Below are positions 31,581 through 48,900 of a stretch of DNA of 50,000 nucleotides, in pieces (position 1 is the stretch's first letter; the number at the start of each line of letters is the position of its first letter). Location of the stretch: positions 1 to 50,000 of the forward strand of contig SEYY01019250.1 of assembly GCA_009176605.1 (NCBI GenBank). Direction: 5' to 3'. The position numbers and the translations under genes were made by a program. This stretch comes from Armadillidium nasatum. Lineage: Eukaryota; Arthropoda; Malacostraca; Isopoda; Armadillidiidae. The notes under the pieces were generated by a model. That model saw only the letters and a program-made list of their open reading frames with translations, was not told where the DNA came from and ran no database searches.

Positions 31581-31867
31581 TAGTGATGGGACGAATAACT
31601 GGTTATGTGGCTTTTTTTTTTGTTTCCAGATATCTGGTAAGAATAAAATTCTTAAATATAAGAACTAAAATTTTTATATTATAAAAATTTACAATATGTC
31701 TTGTATTTTTCTACTTAATTGTAAATAACTATTTTTGGCTCTTAATGTTAAATTAATATAGATATGTTTTTAAATATTCATTAACTTTTCAACATAACTA
31801 CAAATTTGAAGTAAAATTTCAAAGTTTTTTTTTTTTTTTTTTTTTATTTAATAATATAAATATAATA

Positions 31868-33121
<1,254 letters not shown>

Positions 33122-33214
<93 letters not shown>
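33122..33214. repeat. (TA)n microsatellite
   Basis: About 93 bp of TA between the Tc1-like element and the 5' end of LINE copy D. Confidence 0.97.
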
Positions 33215-33216
<2 letters not shown>

Positions 33217-33409
33217 ATGGGCTAGACCATTCCGTTTCACCCTGTTGCCCTTTGGTTCGTTCCTTTTCGCGTTTCATCTTCTCAGAGGGTCTCTAGTGTA
33301 CCCTTGACTCACTCTTGGAGTGCCTATGCTCCAACAACTTTCCTACTACTTCACATGTGTCCCACAAATTTAAACGCTTACACTTACATTACCTATTAAA
33401 TTAATCAAA

Positions 33410-34260
33410 ATGGCGAAACATAAATCTGCCTTGGAGAATCCAAGAGGGGCGGATTCCAAATATAGCCCCTCATCCACTCCTTCCCCCATCACCACTTGGG
33501 AGTTGGTGGCCTCCGGTGATGGGGTTGGTACCACCAAGATCTCTATGCTGACTTGGCCTGGTGCATGGTCTTCGTTTTTCATTAATTTCTGCAACATTCA
33601 CAGTCGTTTTTTCTAATCTCCACTTTGTCAAACACCACCTCTCTTCTTCTAGACCTCATCTAATGTTCTTAACTGAAACTCAGGTGTCTGAGTGCTCTGA
33701 CAGCAAACCCTACTCTGTTTCCTCCTACTGTCTCTATCCTCAATTTTCAGCCAAAGGCGGATGTTGCGCATATGTGTGCAATGATGATGTCTGTTCTCGT
33801 GTCTCTAATTTGGAGTCTTCTGAATTCTCTACTTTATGGCTTAAACTTTCTTGCAACTCTACAACTAAATTCATTTGTTCTGTCTATTTATCTCCTAACT
33901 CTACAGACTATCCAAAATTCTTCGACTATCTTAACTCCAAAATAGAGCACACTCTTTCTCTTCTCCTTTCTCCGAAATCATCATTTTAGGTGATTTCAAT
34001 GTTCACCACCGTCAATGGCTTTCATCTAGTTCTCAAGATCCAGCTGGTGAACTTGCCTTCCAATTTTCTATCCAGAACAACCTTGAGCAGTTGGTGCATC
34101 TCCCTACCCGTATCCCTGACCATCTTGGTGATGAACCCAACATTCTAGACCTTTTTCTAACTTCTAATCCTTCTCCTTATACTGTTAAACTCTTTCCTCC
34201 TCTGGTTTGATCCGATCATCTTCTTATCTCCGTATCTTGTCCTGTCTCTTCAAGTCTTCC
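33410..34260 (+). pseudogene. LINE copy D endonuclease domain, frameshifted
   Basis: The AP-type endonuclease nicks the target site. The ATG at 33410 opens a Ser/Pro-rich leader ('SPSSTPSPITTWELVASGDG'). The frame changes near 33600 to 'VKHHLSSSRPHLMFLTETQV' (E of the TET motif), continues to 'KFICSVYLSPNST', and changes again near 33990. The third frame reads '[13 protein letters not shown]' (GDFN motif) and '[16 protein letters not shown]', then a TGA at 34208 just before 'SDHLLISV' (SDH motif). The three catalytic signatures TET, GDFN and SDH are all present and in order. Confidence 0.85.
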
Positions 34261-34306
34261 GCAAGAACGGCCCCGCCTTCCTTGAGGAGACGTTTCTGGC
34301 ATTTCG

Positions 34307-36402
34307 TTGCCACTAACTGGTCTGACTTGCGGTCGTACTTCTCTGATTTTATATGGAATGACTACTGTTTCCATGGTAGGGGTCCCTCAATGTCCAGAGC
34401 GCATAACTGAGGTGATTCTCTCTGGCATGGAGGCGTACATTCCATATTCTTTCCCTTCCACTAAACCTAATAAACCTTGGTTTAACTCTGCTTGTTCTCG
34501 TGCTATCCGCCGCAGGGATGCTGCCTTCAGGGATTACCGTCGTCTTCAAACGCCAGAAATTCACGCAACTTATATTTCATCCCGGAATCGTGCAAAATCT
34601 ATTGTTCGAGATACCAAAAACTCTTTTCTCCTTCGCAATTGCAATAATCTTTCCTGCTCCTCTTCCTCTCGCCCTCTCTGGCATTTTGTAAAAAATGTCA
34701 ACTCTAACTTTCCTTCTTCCTCTTTCCCTCCTCTAGTATCTTCTGACGGTTCAACTGCCGTTTTTCCTTCCTCGAAAGCTGAACTCTTTGCTCAAACTTT
34801 TGCCTTAAATTCAACCTTAGACGATTCCGGAGCTGTTCCTACTCCTTCAACCCCCTCCAACTCATTTATGCCTAAAATTGTAATTTCTTCTAAAGATGTC
34901 ACTTCTGCTCTCTCTGAGCTGAACACTAGGAAGGCGTACGGTCCTGATGGTATCCCTCCTGTGGTTCTCAAAACCTGCGCTTCCGAGCTTGCACCCTGCC
35001 TTAGTAAACTATTTCGTCTGTGTCTTTCTACTTCAACCTTTCCTACTTGCTGGAAACGTGCGATCATTCAGCCTGTGCTGAAGAAGGGGAACCCTTCTCA
35101 ACCCTCTAACTACCGTCCAATTTCTTTAACCTCCGTTCTTTCTAAAGTTTTCGAATCTATCCTTAACAGGAAGATTTGGAAACATCTCAATTCTTCTAAT
35201 CTTATCTCTGATCGCCAGTATGGCTTTCGTAAGAAACACCCTACTGGTTATCTCCTTTCCCTTCTCTCTGACTCTTGGTCCTCCGCTCTTCGGCATTTCG
35301 GTGAATCGTTTGCTGTGGCGATAGACATATCGAAGGCTTTCGATAGAGTCTGGCACAAAGCTTTGATTTCCAAACTTCCCTCTCGGAATCTATCCTTCTC
35401 TGTGATTTCCTTTCTGGTCGTTCTATAGCAGCTGTTGTAGACGGCCACCGTTCATCCTATAAATTTATAAATAGTGGTGTTCCTCAAGGATCTGTCCTAT
35501 CCCCAACACTTTTTCTTCTTTTCATTAATGACCTTCTCTCTATTACTTCATTTCCTATCCACTCCTATGCTGATGACTCCACCTTTCATTACTCTTTTCA
35601 TTTTGAAAGGCGCCCCTCTGAACAACAGTTAATAGAGGCAAGGAGAGTGGCCTTTTAGCAACTAACCTCTGATCTATCTCGCATTTCAAATTGGGGCAGA
35701 GAAAACATGGTTGTTTTCAGTGCCTCAAAAACTCAATTCCTCCATCTTTCTACTCGCCACAATCTTCCACACAACTATGATATCTTCTTCGAAAACGCGC
35801 AACTCAAACCTTCACCTCTCCTTAATATTCTAGGTGTTTCTTTTTCTCGTGATCTTTCTTGGAAAGATCACATTACCTCTCTTTCTAAACAAGCTTCTAA
35901 GAGGTTGGGTGTTCTGAGGCGCCTTCAGTATTTCTTCACACCACCCCAGTTGCTTGCTCTGTATAGAGGTGTTGTTCGCCCTTGTATGGAGTATGCGTCA
36001 CACATCTGGGGTGGTTCCACTCATACAGCTCTCCTGGAAAAGGTGGAGTCTAGAGCTTTTCGCCTTATCAACTCTCCTGCTCTCACTAATTCTCTCCAAT
36101 CTCTTTCTGCCCATCAAAATGTTGCGTCACTCTCTCTTTACTATCGCTATTACAATGGACACTGCTCTTCTGAACTCTCTCGTCGCATACCTCCTCCATT
36201 AAGAAGGGTTCGTGCGACTCGTCTTTCTACACAGTTTCATCCTTTCTCTGTCCAACTCTCTGACCCCAGACTTAACCGCTATGCTCAATCTTACATGTAC
36301 TCTACTGGTAAAGTCTGGTACACACTTCCTTCATCTAGTCTCCCAACTTCCTATGACTTAGCCACCTTCAAACGCCGTGTATCAGGTCATGTCGGCCTTT
36401 AA
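34307..36402 (+). pseudogene. LINE copy D reverse transcriptase, frameshifted
   Basis: Frame 1 (34307-35428) carries the linker '[20 protein letters not shown]', 'KAYGPDGIPPVVLKTCASEL', 'PSNYRPISLTSVLSKVFESI' and 'AIDISKAFDRVWHKALISKL'. A frameshift near 35390 moves to 'NSGVPQGSVLSPTLFLL' and the catalytic 'SYADDSTFHYS' (about 35565-35600). A TAG at about 35656 precedes the last frame (35707-36402), which has 'NILGVSFSRDLSWKDHI', 'GVVRPCMEYASHIWG' and ends 'TFKRRVSGHVGL' with TAA. All catalytic aspartates are present. About 90% of the family's conserved blocks can be aligned to copy A by eye. Confidence 0.9.
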
Positions 36403-36478
36403 TTAGACCATGTTCCCGACTTTCCCCCTAACTCTGGTGGAATATTGGTAGGCCTCTGGCCTTTGCCCACCAGAGGTA

Positions 36479-36512
<34 letters not shown>

Positions 36513-36513
36513 T

Positions 36514-37202
36514 TGTTATAATTTTAAGTTTTGGGGTTAAGTGGTTTTAGTCGCTTGTGGAGTAAAGAGGATCTAGATGATCTTATGTTTGTAGACCCTG
36601 CACCTATGAGAAAACAAAAAAAACTCCCAAAGGAAAGTTTCTATAACTTTCTACTTTAAATTTAGCCATCTCTGTACTGAAAAATATAGTAAAGTAGAAG
36701 AGGGTAACGTATCAGTAATATTCAAGGAATGAAGAATGAAAAGATGAGCGGATCTTCCTTAACTCAAGCAACAAAAGGTAATCAGTGTTAGAAAAAGCAA
36801 GCTTCCTAAAATTCACAACCATGCAAAACTCAGACAGTGAAAAGAAAACAAGAAAATATGGAATTAGTAACAATTAAAAGTGCCCACACATTCAAGCGGT
36901 GGTGAAGAGGATAGGTATATTTACCTTTTTATGTGGATGGAAATGGTAAATCCTCTTTGATCACCAAACGGTCACATGTGGGTAATGAAACACAATTTTT
37001 AGAAATACAAATGTAATAAAATATATATACTTGGTTTGGGTACAATAGAATATATTTATATTCCGAGATATAATGAATAAAAAAAATATATATATATGGT
37101 ATATAATTTAGAAAGCACTCCCTCTTTCACTGCGCACTTACTCAAAATCTTGTAAGCAATCACATCTCAGCCATACACACTATAAATAAAGTAAATACAA
37201 AC

Positions 37203-37204
<2 letters not shown>
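36514..37204. other. Unannotated spacer inside the hAT-type insertion
   Basis: AT-rich with no recognised coding or terminal motifs. Confidence 0.45.

Positions 37205-37298
<94 letters not shown>
37205..37298. repeat. (TA)n microsatellite
   Basis: About 94 bp of TA. Confidence 0.97.
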
Positions 37299-40744
<3,446 letters not shown>

Positions 40745-40756
40745 ATATATATATAT

Positions 40757-41355
40757 ATACTCAAATCAATGTTTACAAACTTCTACAGTTTGAAGATGAC
40801 ATCATCACAATGAACTTCCACCGAATAAATATAAGACTGTAAACCGCTTATGAACGTGATGTCAAGGGGATGATATGGTGAATAACACAAACACTGTACA
40901 CCATAGCTAAAGACGTTGCAGGTTCCATTGAGTGATGCCATAACTAGTGTTACAAAAATGGTAGGTAGCATAATCACTGGAACACCTTGTATACCGATTA
41001 CCAAAGGAAGTCATCTAAAGAAGCTATTGTATGGGAAGGATATTACTGAAAGGCAACATTTACTGTGGAGAGTCAAGAAAGGCACAACATGTATTGAGTA
41101 CTCTAATGAACTCCTGCAGTTGCAGGTTGGGATGGTACTCCGGTGCAAGTAATGTATCCAGACTTTTGGCTTACATTTTGAACTTATGTTTCTTGCTACG
41201 TAGTAAACTGTAGTGTTTGTTGTTTGTTTCATTCCTAAATTGTCACCTTGATGTCACATAAAAGTAGCTTACGGCTCTGTATATAGTTTGTGGAATTTCA
41301 TTGTGATGATGTTACCTTCCATCTGTAGAAGTTTGTAGACATCGATGTGAGTATG
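40757..41355. mobile_element. Long-TIR MITE (about 600 bp)
   Basis: The termini are imperfect inverted repeats about 85 bp long. Left (40757-40842) contains 'TTTACAAACTTCTACAG' and 'CATCATCACAATGAA'. Right, inverted (41355-41268), contains 'TCTACAAACTTCTACAG' and 'CATCATCACAATGAA' at the same spacing. TA tracts lie on both sides, suggesting a TA target as for Tc1/mariner-type MITEs. The interior has no recognisable transposase; short frames on both strands are within the inverted repeats or lack motifs. Confidence 0.78.
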
Positions 41356-42675
<1,320 letters not shown>

Positions 42676-42795
42676 GTAAACTATTAATGTTACTTTAAAT
42701 TAATATCTGGCAATTTTAGCCAGATAGTAAAAACTGGATATCCAGTATCTGGCTTTTGAAAATTGCTGGATATCCGGTTATCTGGCCCGTCCCTA

Positions 42796-43300
42796 ATAAG
42801 GAGAAGGATTAGAAGTTTTAAAAAAAGTCTAGAATGTTGGGTTACAGGGATACTAGTAGGGAGCTGCACCCACTACCCAAGGTCATTTTGGATGGAGAAT
42901 TGAAAGGAAAGTTCTCCGTCTGTATGATGAAAAATAGAAGAAAGTCAGTGGATGAGAACTTGAAATCACCTAATATTTTAATTTCTGAGAAAGGAGAAGA
43001 GGGAATTTTCTCTGTTTTGGAGTTGAGATAATCAAGAATATTATGATAGTAAATTAAGAGAGAAATAAACAGAACAAATGAATTTAGGCATAGAATGGCT
43101 AAAGAGTTTTAACCACTATTAAGGTGGAAAATTCAGAAGACTCCAGATTCGGGAGACAAGAGTACTGTAAACAAAACTGTAGTGCACATACACATTACTA
43201 CCTCCTTTGGGTGAAAATTGTAGATAGAGATTGTAAGAAGGAAACAGAAAATGGTTTATCAAAAAGCTCAAACATCTGAGTTTCTCTCAAGAATAAAACG
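42796..43300 (-). mobile_element. Jockey-type LINE copy G, 5' part (right of hAT insertion)
   Basis: Continuation of 31205-31580. It runs on the minus strand into the endonuclease domain: GDFN-coding region near 42960-42980 ('GAAATCACCTAATAT' inverse) and back to the TET region near 43270. It begins with the duplicated ATAAGGAG. Frames are broken. Confidence 0.82.
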
Positions 43301-43324
43301 TTAGATCTATAAGAAGAGGCGGTA

Positions 43325-43680
43325 TAGCATCTAAAGTTGAATTAGTGGCAAAAGTCGGAGCAAAAAGTTGTTTTTGAAGAAGGTAAAACAACAGTTGTGC
43401 TGAAAGAAAATACTAGTCAAGGGAAAGAGAAAGAGGCAAAGTTTGAGTTGACATTGTTTTGCTAACTGCTTGAAAGAGTGTGGAAGAGGAGCCAGAAAAT
43501 TTTTTGCATTTTGTTTTGAGAAAGGACCTTTAGGTGTTACAGAGAACAAGAACAGATATTCCTAGGAATGAAATATAAATTGAACAATTTTCTGAAGTTT
43601 GAAAGCAACAGAAATTCGTGAAGCCAGCATTTTTACGGCAAATAGCACGAGAAAAAGCAGAGTTAATACTTTCTCTGCTC
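43325..43680 (-). mobile_element. Jockey-type LINE copy H, fragment
   Basis: Minus-strand fragment equivalent to copy A 2720-3060 (linker to RT start), for example 'TTTACGGCAAATAGCACGAG'. It abuts copy G but is not its continuation, because the LINE order would be wrong. It represents a separate insertion or a rearranged piece. Confidence 0.75.
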
Positions 43681-44783
<1,103 letters not shown>

Positions 44784-44821
44784 ATTCTAAATTTTGAAAT
44801 CATCCCTTATTTGCTTCTCAG

Positions 44822-44938
44822 GCCACTATAGATGAGTATTCTACTAGAGTTGGTCAGCAAGCTGTTGTGGTAGTTGCAACTCCTAGTAAATCTGGAAACA
44901 ACTTCAAATGTTTCGGAGCCAAGCCCCTAGAAGATGTT
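44822..44938 (+). CDS. NRF1: NRF1 / erect wing, coding exon 3
   Basis: Acceptor 'TTTGCTTCTCAG' ends at 44821. Phase 0, 39 codons (residues 136-174): 'ATIDEYSTRVGQQAVVVVAT', then 'NNFKCFGAKPLEDV'. Vertebrate NRF1 continues directly from the exon 2 segment with 'ATLDEYTTRVGQQAIVL' and 'VFGAAPLENV', so both joins are collinear. This is part of the DNA-binding domain. The donor is GTT|GTAAGG at 44939, a strong consensus. Choosing it makes the exon 3-4 join match the vertebrate spacing exactly (11 residues between LEDV and LEN). Ignoring it would give a stop two codons later. Confidence 0.96.
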
Positions 44939-45874
44939 GTAAGGATATTATGATTGTAAAAGTACTTTTCTATTCAGTGATTCCATCCAAGTACATTAGA
45001 AGGCATCAAGCTTTTGCATGTTTATTTTATAGCAGCTTATGCATGAATACAATTTATAATTGTGCTAAACGCTGCAATTTGTACAAGTTTTAGAACTTGT
45101 ACAACAGTCTTTTTAGCTTAAACAAAAGAGAGATAGTTCAGTTGTTTAAAATTTGCATTATGTTATGATTCTTAAAATTTTTCCGATAGAATTAGCTCAT
45201 AAAAGTTTGAAGAGTACTGAGCCTATTTTCTTCTTAAATTAAATTTGTTTGAAAAGATCATTAGTAATTTAGAAGAGCTGCTACAGTTTTCTTTTAGCAA
45301 TATTTTTGGAATATATATCGGTTAAAAAAAAAAGTGTTTGTGTAATACTCAAAGCACATTTACTTGTTTGAATTTAGCCCTAGACAGTGTACTTCATAAT
45401 ATTTCGAATATTTCAAATTGGTATTTAAATACGAGTTCTCGATTTTTCTTTTATCTGATGGATATAAATCTTATTTTCTATTTTTTTTTTTTTTTTTTGT
45501 CATGTCTTTCAAACTGATATAAAGTTTTATTTTTCTTGGTATGAATGATCTTGCATATTTATTTAATATTCAAACTTTGTTGATTTAACTTTTCTTGTTA
45601 CTCTTAATGGGGAATAAGGTAAATCCTTTGTAACAGTTTCCTTCATTTTAAAAGTCAAAATTTCTTGGGGAAATTGATTTGGTTATGTTATTTCAGGCTT
45701 TGTTCAGTGCAATACATGAGTCCTACCAATATGAGTCGAGTCTCTCTGACCTTATGCATATACCTTTCAGTTTGGATTACTGTATGAAGTTTATTACAGT
45801 AATGATTTCACTCGAAAGAGGAGTACAGTTTGGTTTAAGTGCCAGTTATTAAATGCCCGGGGATAGTGGATTAA
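44939..45874 (+). other. NRF1 intron between exons 3 and 4, unannotated part
   Basis: AT-rich intron with T-runs near 45482-45498. No recognised element before the truncated BED-hAT. Confidence 0.55.
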
Positions 45875-46575
45875 ATCAAACAAAATATAAGAAAACTAAG
45901 ATTTTTCTTTTTGCTTTTTCAATATTTTATTTTTCTTTTATATTTCTTTTGACCACTCCTCCTCTTTGTATTTTGATTTTAGATGTCCCCAAAAAGATTT
46001 GATTGAAAATTTTTTACTTGGGGCAACCGGAGGTTCTCTTCTAAATTCCTGACTGCAAATGTTACATTTAGCTATTTCGAGCCTATTCTGAAACATTGTA
46101 AAGTACTCCCATACTGCCGAAGCTGATCTTTTAGCCATAGTGACTGAAAATTTAAACAAAATAATAATTTTGAAATAATGTACCTAAATGAAACAATTTC
46201 ATACACAAAAAAATAACATTGATATGTATAAATACAGGTTAAATTGATAATTTTATATCTTAACATTTTTTTAAAACTTTAACTTAGGATCTTGTAAACT
46301 TGTTGAATCACTATTGTGAATCAAGATTGGAAAAAAAAAATTTCAAATTTTAGTTTTTTCAAACTTTTATTATATAAAATCTGTGATTTTTTGAAGTAAT
46401 CATTAATTTAAGTGAATTTTGACTATTTTACTCCTTCCTTATAATTAAATTAATCTCAAGTAAAATTATATCTAATTTTCTTAGCCTAAAATTTCAGTAA
46501 AATTTTGGTGCTTTTGACCACTTTATGTTTTGAACAACCCCAGCCCCGGCAAAATTCAACCCTGGTCGGTCCCTA
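45875..46575 (-). mobile_element. BED-hAT element, copy 3 (truncated)
   Basis: Half of the element seen at 7361 and 38970, inverted like copy 2. One terminus is intact ('AACCCTGGTCGGTCCCTA', ending 46575), and the other end stops at 'CAAACAAAATATAAG', an internal position of the full copies. It is the only copy in the window whose preserved terminus is not against a TA tract. Confidence 0.78.
45938..46138 (-). pseudogene. BED zinc-finger of a hAT transposase (copy 3, best preserved)
   Basis: The longest BED frame of the family (ATG at 46138) reads 'MAKRSASAVWEYFTMF', 'RLEIAKCNICSQEFRRE' and then 'SIKSFWGHLKSKYKEEE'. BED fingers use C-x2-C and H-x(3-5)-H/C. Here the two Cys and the first His are present, but the last ligand reads Tyr where copy 2 has His ('LKSKHKDE'). 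It ends at a stop soon after. It probably derives from the N-terminal exon of an autonomous hAT. Confidence 0.76.
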
Positions 46576-47044
46576 GTTCCAGTGAAATGAGTTATGATTT
46601 CTGAATATTTAAATTTTGCAAGGTCATTGTGAAAAAAAGTTTGTATTTAAAAGCTAAAACCTTGTTAACTTATTGCTTTTGGCAGTATCTTTTAACTATT
46701 TAGTAATTTCCCTTTAGCTCTTGGGTGGGTTTATAAACTAAGTTTTCCTTCCTCTTCTAAGCTATTGAAGCTTCTGACATTTTTGTTTGAATCAAATTAG
46801 CTTTATTTTACTTTCAATTAAATTAAGAGAGGTAAGTGAAGTTCATATTTAAAGCTAAATTTTCTTGAGTGAATTTGCAGAATATAGAAAATGAAAATCT
46901 CCTTTGTATTTAACATTTGTATCCATAATTCAGATTTTAACTGAATGCAATCCTTTGTGTGTTCAATTTTTTATGTATTTGAGAAATTGCCGCAATAAAA
47001 TATTCCTTTTTTATTTAGCATGTCAGAATTTTTTTTTGTTATAG
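46576..47044 (+). other. NRF1 intron 3' part
   Basis: AT-rich sequence ending in the T-rich tract 'TTTTTTTTGTTATAG' that serves exon 4. Confidence 0.6.
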
Positions 47045-47240
47045 ATGAAGACTCTTAGACAAATGGTAATGACCGAATTAGAAAATGCTCTTGCTCAACA
47101 AGCTCCACCTCCACCACAAGATGATCCATCTTTACATGAATTGCCTCCTCTTGTTGTTGATGGAATTCCAACTCCTGTCGAAAAAATGACGCAAGCACAA
47201 TTAAGGGCATTTATTCCACTAATGTTAAAATACTCTACAG
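47045..47240 (+). CDS. NRF1: NRF1 / erect wing, coding exon 4
   Basis: Acceptor 'TTTTTTTGTTATAG' ends at 47044. Phase 0 start, 65 codons (residues 175-239) plus one base: 'MKTLRQMVMTELENALAQQA', a Pro-rich stretch, then 'ELPPLVVDGIPTPVEKMTQA', 'QLRAFIPLMLKYST'. The vertebrate counterpart reads 'LPPLTIDGIPVSVDKMTQAQ' and 'LRAFIPEMLKYSTG', so this is the middle of the DNA-binding domain. The ATG at 47045 is an internal codon, not a start. Donor G|GTAATA at 47241, phase 1, completing Gly240. The next exon (vertebrate GKPGWGKE...WWPEDIPW block) is not found before 50000. Confidence 0.96.
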
Positions 47241-47984
47241 GTAATAACTAATCAGAAATTTAAAAAAAAAAAAATTAGAACCTCCTTATGAAGGTTAACA
47301 CTTTGACAAAGTAGAAGCACAGACATCTTGGTCTCTTGAATGTTCTTCCTTCAATTCTTTTTATCATTTATTCTCAATTTTACTCCTTCATTATTATTTA
47401 TTGTTATTTATACTAAATGTTTTCATTTTCCCATTTTCTAGCTTTCTCCTACTCTCTCATGTATTTACATTTGTAATTCCATATATCTTTTTAGGGGCAA
47501 ACACCCCACTTTTCCTATGACTACCCCATTATCTCTTTAGGTGTCCATCTCTACCCTAATGTTTGTGCCCTCCCTGTGACCCACTCCTCTTAGTTTAGGG
47601 TAGTAAAAATTGATTCTTTTGCCTTTGACCAGGCTGCCTATTCTAGGGAACACGTACATCGGCTTACCACTGAGAGGTAGTTTTACACTTGGGTTTATAA
47701 TTCTGAGCATCATGATCGCTTTGTGTGGTGTATGAATGGGGACAGGGTACAATGTTTCGGGGAGGGAATCCTTATCTATAAAAGCGTAACTACTACAGTG
47801 GTGGATTATGACCTATGGAATCTGACCTATCTTGTTGATTGAGTACACTCTTGTGATTTTATATTATTATTTCCATTCATTTTGCCAAGTACTCATATGT
47901 TCGTTTCATAAGCTTTATTGTTATATTCCTATACTGCAGTGTTTGAAGAATCAGTGTTTTTGTATTTCAGGACTCAAAAAACAT
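47241..47984 (+). other. NRF1 intron, unannotated
   Basis: Contains a more GC-balanced stretch (about 47490-47820) with a minus-strand frame of 71 codons at 47537-47752 that I do not recognise. No terminal repeats seen. Confidence 0.4.
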
Positions 47985-48900
47985 TATAAATTTAAAAAAA
48001 AAAAAAAAAAAATCTTGAAAATATTTTTTGCTTTGTCAAATTGAAATAGATGAAGTCATCTGTGAATTGAAAATAAGTGCTAAGACATCTAATTTAAAAC
48101 TCTATTTGCAAAAAAACATCATCTTGAAATCTTTAAAATAGTAGAAGAAAACCAAAGTAAGGTTACACCAGATACCCAAAACACTTCATGTATACAACCT
48201 TCTATTTCAAGATTTGTAACAAGTCAAAAGGTGACGATATAAATGATGGCTGAAAAATTTAAAATGCATATTATCCAAATGGTTGTAAATGAAGGAGAAA
48301 CCTTAAAATTCTTTTCCTCTCCAGCATTTACTGGATTAATTGGAGAATTAGCCAAAAAAGTTAGGCATTTACATGGAAGGCATGATGTCAGAAAAATGGT
48401 AATAAGTGAAGCTGAAAGGCAGAAAAAAAGTGTTAAACAAATGCTCCATGGGGATTTTTTTTCCTTCTGAAAATGGGTGAATAAATTATTTTGTAATGTC
48501 CAATTAAACTCAAATAATGAAATAACACGTTCTTTAGCCGTCCGAGAAACGCAAGCACAACATATCATAATTTATATGAAATCTAATTGAGGAAGTTCTC
48601 AAAAAGTCAGGTTATTAAAGAACAAATTTTAGCAGTTGTAATGGATAATGCATCCAACATGATAAGTGCAATAGATAAACTCAATGTAGACTCCTCTGAA
48701 ATAGATAATATGAATTTAGATTGTAAATCCGAAATCTGTTTCACTGACCCAGAAAATTATGAAGGTAGTTTAGAGATTGAATTAAATAAAGATGTGGAAT
48801 CTGCTTTCACTGCTGTAAAAATAGAACACATGCGATATGCTATTCATACGTTACAGCTCGTTATCAGAGATAGTTTGAAAGGACATATCACAAATCGGTT
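47985..48900 (+). pseudogene. hAT-family transposase core, decayed
   Basis: hAT transposases are DDE enzymes with an RNase H-like fold and a C-terminal dimerisation region. Here frames at about 48110-48470 read 'SISRFVTSQKV', 'MAEKFKMHIIQMVV', 'FFSSPAFTGLIGELAKK'. After a break, 48590-48900 reads 'ILAVVMDNASNMISAIDKL' (the DNA(S)NM block that carries a catalytic Asp in hAT and related proteins) and 'IEHMRYAIHTLQLVIRDSLK' (the RCxxHxLQL block). The C-terminal dimerisation motif is not seen, and the frame diverges after about 48900. It could be the source-type transposase for the BED-hAT elements nearby, but no terminal repeats link them. Confidence 0.7.

Larger units (their letters stand above)
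33215..36497 (+). mobile_element. Jockey-type LINE copy D, near full length with poly(A)
   Basis: The reference copy of the family in this window. It has a 5' leader of about 200 bp, endonuclease, RT and C-terminal coding regions, and a 3' stem-loop at about 36432-36477 (arms CTCTGGTGG and CCACCAGAG). A poly(A) of about 20 (36478-36497) passes into a short (TA)n. Only one ORF-like region is seen, and no separate gag-like ORF1 was recognised. Frameshifts near 33600, 33990, 34260 and 35390 and stops near 34208 and 35657 make it inactive. It sits inside the 11.2-kb hAT-type insertion. Confidence 0.92.

Noticed and set aside
40783..41232. Several 60-80 codon frames on both strands
   Set aside because: They lie in the long-TIR MITE, partly within its inverted repeats, and show no protein motif.
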